A stretch of DNA of 64,000 nucleotides, taken from contig NZ_LBMD01000001.1 of NCBI RefSeq assembly GCF_001293645.1, forward strand, positions 62,001-126,000, read 5' to 3'. The notes below the pieces were generated by a model. That model was not told the origin of the DNA and searched no databases. It saw only the letters and a list, made by a program, of their open reading frames with translations. Made by a program: the position numbers and the translations under genes. The DNA is from Bacillus sp. CHD6a. Its GTDB lineage: Bacteria; Bacillota; Bacilli; Bacillales; Bacillaceae_I. Numbering within the stretch: the first letter of the stretch is position 1; each line of letters opens with the position of its first letter. Positions 61,731-64,000 of this stretch are shown here, piece by piece.

Positions 61731-62550
61731 GCTTTTAACAATTGAAGATAAAAAAATACTAGAAGACGAAACTTTTCGCGATAGCCTTATAGATTCCATG
61801 TTGAAGCACATCGGTTCAACAGACCCCATTCTTCGTGATAATCTGATTTACTCTAACTTTGCAAAATTTATTAACAGTGGATTCATCCCACAAAGTAAGG
61901 TTCATAATATGTTAGAAATATGTTTGGATGAGAAGCATCTGTTTTATAAAATAGGAGAAGAAAGGACAGACTCTGTTTTCACTAGATCCTTCGCTTCTTT
62001 GGTTGTTGCATTAATTTTGGCGAACGACGATGGGAGAAATATTGATGCTATTAGATTGCTAGAAATAAAGACAGCAATCATAGAATATCTAGATAAAGAA
62101 AAGGATACCCGCGGATTTGTTAAGGATAAGGGATGGGCGCATAGTATCGCTCATGGAGCTGATATGTTGACTGCCCTGGTAAGGCATCCTCATTTTCATA
62201 TCACTCTACTTTCTGATGTACTTAAAGCTATTAATACTTGCCTCCTAAAAGAAGCAGTATACCAAGATGAAGAAGAAGAGCGGCTTATTTTTGCTGTAGA
62301 AGCCCTGTTAGAACAAAATTTGGATATAAAGACGCTTATGAGCTGGATAAAAGATCTCTCATTTATCTTGAAAAAAGAATACATAAAGCATGGACAAACA
62401 ATGCCCTTTTACCAAAGTAAAATGAACGTAACTAATTTTTTTAAATCCCTTTACTTTAGATTAAAGCTTATGAATCCTGATAGGGAACTACTAGAATGCT
62501 TAGAAAATGAAATTCATTACTGGTTCAAAAAATCCTATGGAACAGGGTAG
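61699..62550 (+). CDS. DUF2785 family protein
   Basis: About 283 residues; the TTG at 61699 is well spaced from AAGGAAGG and overlaps the HAD gene by 32 bp. DUF2785 signature: KGWAHSIAHGADMLTALVRH and RSFASLVVALIL; the protein is entirely helical. Function unknown. Probably one operon with the SGNH, HAD and following GNAT genes. Confidence 0.8.
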   Translation: MVFEEVTLKHELLTIEDKKILEDETFRDSLIDSMLKHIGSTDPILRDNLIYSNFAKFINSGFIPQSKVHNMLEICLDEKHLFYKIGEERTDSVFTRSFASLVVALILANDDGRNIDAIRLLEIKTAIIEYLDKEKDTRGFVKDKGWAHSIAHGADMLTALVRHPHFHITLLSDVLKAINTCLLKEAVYQDEEEERLIFAVEALLEQNLDIKTLMSWIKDLSFILKKEYIKHGQTMPFYQSKMNVTNFFKSLYFRLKLMNPDRELLECLENEIHYWFKKSYGTG

Positions 62551-62558
62551 GTGCTGTT

Positions 62559-63095
62559 ATGATCTATCATCATGAAGAGTTACTGGTAAGAGAACTCCAA
62601 CAAGGAAAGGACGAAAATTATTTACTTAAATGGTTGACTGACCCCAAAGTGTTGGAGTTCTATGAGGGGCGAAATGTTACATTCAACATGGAAAATATCC
62701 TAAGGAAATTCTTTAATAGAGATGATGAAGTATTAAGGTGTATGGTCGTCTATAAAGGAAAAAACATTGGTTATATTCAAGTTTACCCCATAAATAAGGC
62801 TACTAGCACACTAGAAGAATACTTTGAGATGGAGAGGGTTTATGGCTTAGATCAGTTTATAGGGGATACCGGCTACTGGAACAAAGGGATAGGAACCCTG
62901 CTCATTACAACAATGGTTACTTTCCTATTAACTAAAAAAGGGGCCAATCAGATAGTGATGGACCCAATGTTATCCAATGGAAGAGCGATAAAATGTTATG
63001 AAAAATGTGGCTTTAAAAAGATAAGAGAATTACGTGAGCATATTTTACATGAAGGTGAGTACAGAGATTGTTGGTTAATGGAATTTAGTAACTAA
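62559..63095 (+). CDS. AAC(6')-like GNAT acetyltransferase
   Basis: 178 residues resembling aminoglycoside 6'-N-acetyltransferases: LLKWLTDPKVLEFYEGR, GLDQFIGDTGYWNKGIGTLL with the acetyl-CoA loop, VMDPMLSNGRAIKCYEKCGF and HEGEYRDCWLME. This chromosomal Bacillus clade is widespread and not necessarily a resistance gene; substrate unverified. Confidence 0.8.
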   Translation: MIYHHEELLVRELQQGKDENYLLKWLTDPKVLEFYEGRNVTFNMENILRKFFNRDDEVLRCMVVYKGKNIGYIQVYPINKATSTLEEYFEMERVYGLDQFIGDTGYWNKGIGTLLITTMVTFLLTKKGANQIVMDPMLSNGRAIKCYEKCGFKKIRELREHILHEGEYRDCWLMEFSN

Positions 63096-63183
63096 TTTTA
63101 TTTCATATCTTTTGAAACCTTATCCTTCTATCAATCGTATTATGAATGTCTATTAAATTTTCATGATGAATGGAGGAGTATGG

Positions 63184-63954
63184 ATGTCTTTTTTTAACAA
63201 AGCATTAGCTAGTGTGGGTATTGGTGCTGCTAAGGTAGATACTAAACTCGCTAAATCAAGTTTTGTATGTGGTGAGGAAATCAAGGGGATTGTTGAAATC
63301 ACTGGTGGTTCTATTGAGCAGAAGATCGATGAAATCTACTTAACTTTACTAACAAATTATATAAAAGAATCGAATGATACGAAAGTTCACAAACAAGCCG
63401 TTTTAGAAAAAAAGAAAATTGTGGATTCGTTTGTAATTGGTGTTAATGAGAAGAAAGAAATTCCTTTTACATTGACATTGCCATATGAAACACCTGTAAG
63501 TATGGGTAACACAAAGGTGTGGTTACAAACAGGGTTGGATATCAAAAATGCAGTGGATCCTTCCGATAAAGATGTGGTTCATGTTCAACCATCTCCCCTA
63601 GTCTCAACCATCATGAGTGCTGCGGAGCAATTAGGATTTCGTTTAAGAAAAGTAGAATGTGAAGCTGCTCCTTATAGGTGGCAAACTCATTATCCGTTCA
63701 TTCAAGAGTTCGAATTTGTTCCAACGTCCGGCCCGTTCAGAGGAAAACTGGATGAAATTGAAATGATTTTCTCAAATAATACTGGAAATTCAGTAGAATT
63801 GGTTCTCCAAGTAGATCGTAAAGTTAGAGGTCTTGGCAGTTTTCTATCGGAAGCACTGGAAATGGATGAGACGTTCGTTAATATGCGTGTAACAACCCAG
63901 GACCTTCCTGGTTTTAAAGAACAATTAGAAAGTACTATACGCCGTTATTGTTAA
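63184..63954 (+). CDS. spo0M: Sporulation-control protein Spo0M
   Basis: 256 residues from the ATG at 63184 with GGAGGAG upstream (B. subtilis Spo0M is 258). Arrestin-like beta-sandwich: SFFNKALASVGIGAAKVDT, CGEEIKGIVEITGG, FTLTLPYETPVS and QEFEFVPTSGPFRGKLDE. It affects sporulation initiation and cell division. Complete in the window. Confidence 0.93.
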   Translation: MSFFNKALASVGIGAAKVDTKLAKSSFVCGEEIKGIVEITGGSIEQKIDEIYLTLLTNYIKESNDTKVHKQAVLEKKKIVDSFVIGVNEKKEIPFTLTLPYETPVSMGNTKVWLQTGLDIKNAVDPSDKDVVHVQPSPLVSTIMSAAEQLGFRLRKVECEAAPYRWQTHYPFIQEFEFVPTSGPFRGKLDEIEMIFSNNTGNSVELVLQVDRKVRGLGSFLSEALEMDETFVNMRVTTQDLPGFKEQLESTIRRYC

Positions 63955-63969
63955 GGCTATGTATTAGGG

Positions 63970-63998
63970 AGGACACCTATTATAAGGGTGTTCTTTTT
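63970..63998 (+). terminator. Rho-independent terminator
   Basis: AGGACACC tattataa GGGTGTTCT followed by TTTTTA, just after spo0M. Confidence 0.8.
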
Positions 63999-64000
63999 TA

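Noticed and set aside
62559-63095. Acquired aminoglycoside resistance gene
   Set aside because: Sequence type is the common chromosomal AAC(6')-like GNAT of Bacillaceae, in an operon-like context without mobile-element marks.

Overview
The window is chromosomal DNA of a low-GC, spore-forming Bacillaceae. Spore genes (sspN, sspO, sspP, tlp, spo0M, a Spo0E-like phosphatase, a GerPA/PF-like protein) and Bacillus subtilis-type gene order (ccdA-ccdB-ccdC-yneK; sspO/sspP-citB-yneN-sspN-tlp-yneP-yneQ-yneR) support this. The genus cannot be fixed from the sequence alone.

Layout. 1-5.5 kb: accessory region of small enzymes (uridine-kinase-like, VOC, two Nudix, two GNAT, an Asp/Glu-type racemase) ending in decayed isochorismatase and aminoglycoside-phosphotransferase remnants. 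5.5-19.4 kb: core genes, namely a lipoprotein, zinc-independent rpsN with a Zur box, a Spo0E-like protein, the ccd cluster, a DnaC/DnaI-type ATPase, a MoxR/DUF58/membrane operon and a proline operon (P5C reductase, glutamate 5-kinase, proA) split by an interspersed repeat. 19.47-33.02 kb: a 13.5-kb integrative element inserted in selC (tRNA-Sec), bounded by perfect 50-bp repeats, with a tyrosine recombinase at its right end, a replication/regulation module in the middle and a four-gene defence-like operon (YjcQ-like, HEPN/Abi-like, ApeA-like HEPN, nucleoside-deoxyribosyltransferase-like) near its left end. 33-38.5 kb: an AAA ATPase, DUF429, two GyrI-like proteins and a GntR-ABC transporter operon. 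38.8-46.1 kb: a selenocysteine cluster (selB, selD, a SelW-like gene, selA) lying between two oppositely oriented arrays of a TGACCGAA motif repeating about every 21 bp. 46.2-54 kb: sspO, citB and the yne/small spore protein cluster. 54-64 kb: a CapA-like protein, an S9 peptidase, an RND exporter, an SGNH hydrolase, a HAD gene broken by an ochre codon, DUF2785, an AAC(6')-like GNAT and spo0M.

How it fits together. The window carries the complete selenocysteine pathway: tRNA-Sec, SelA (Ser-to-Sec conversion), SelB (Sec elongation factor) and SelD (selenophosphate synthetase). Two genes use in-frame UGA as Sec and are easily missed by gene callers: SelD itself (Sec18) and a 79-residue SelW/Rdx-type protein with a CxxU motif. 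Each UGA is followed by a plausible bacterial SECIS hairpin. The integrated element targets this pathway's tRNA gene unusually: it duplicates the 5' half, so selC is kept intact but cut off from its native promoter, which is stranded 13.5 kb away at the right junction. The element appears to supply a replacement promoter.
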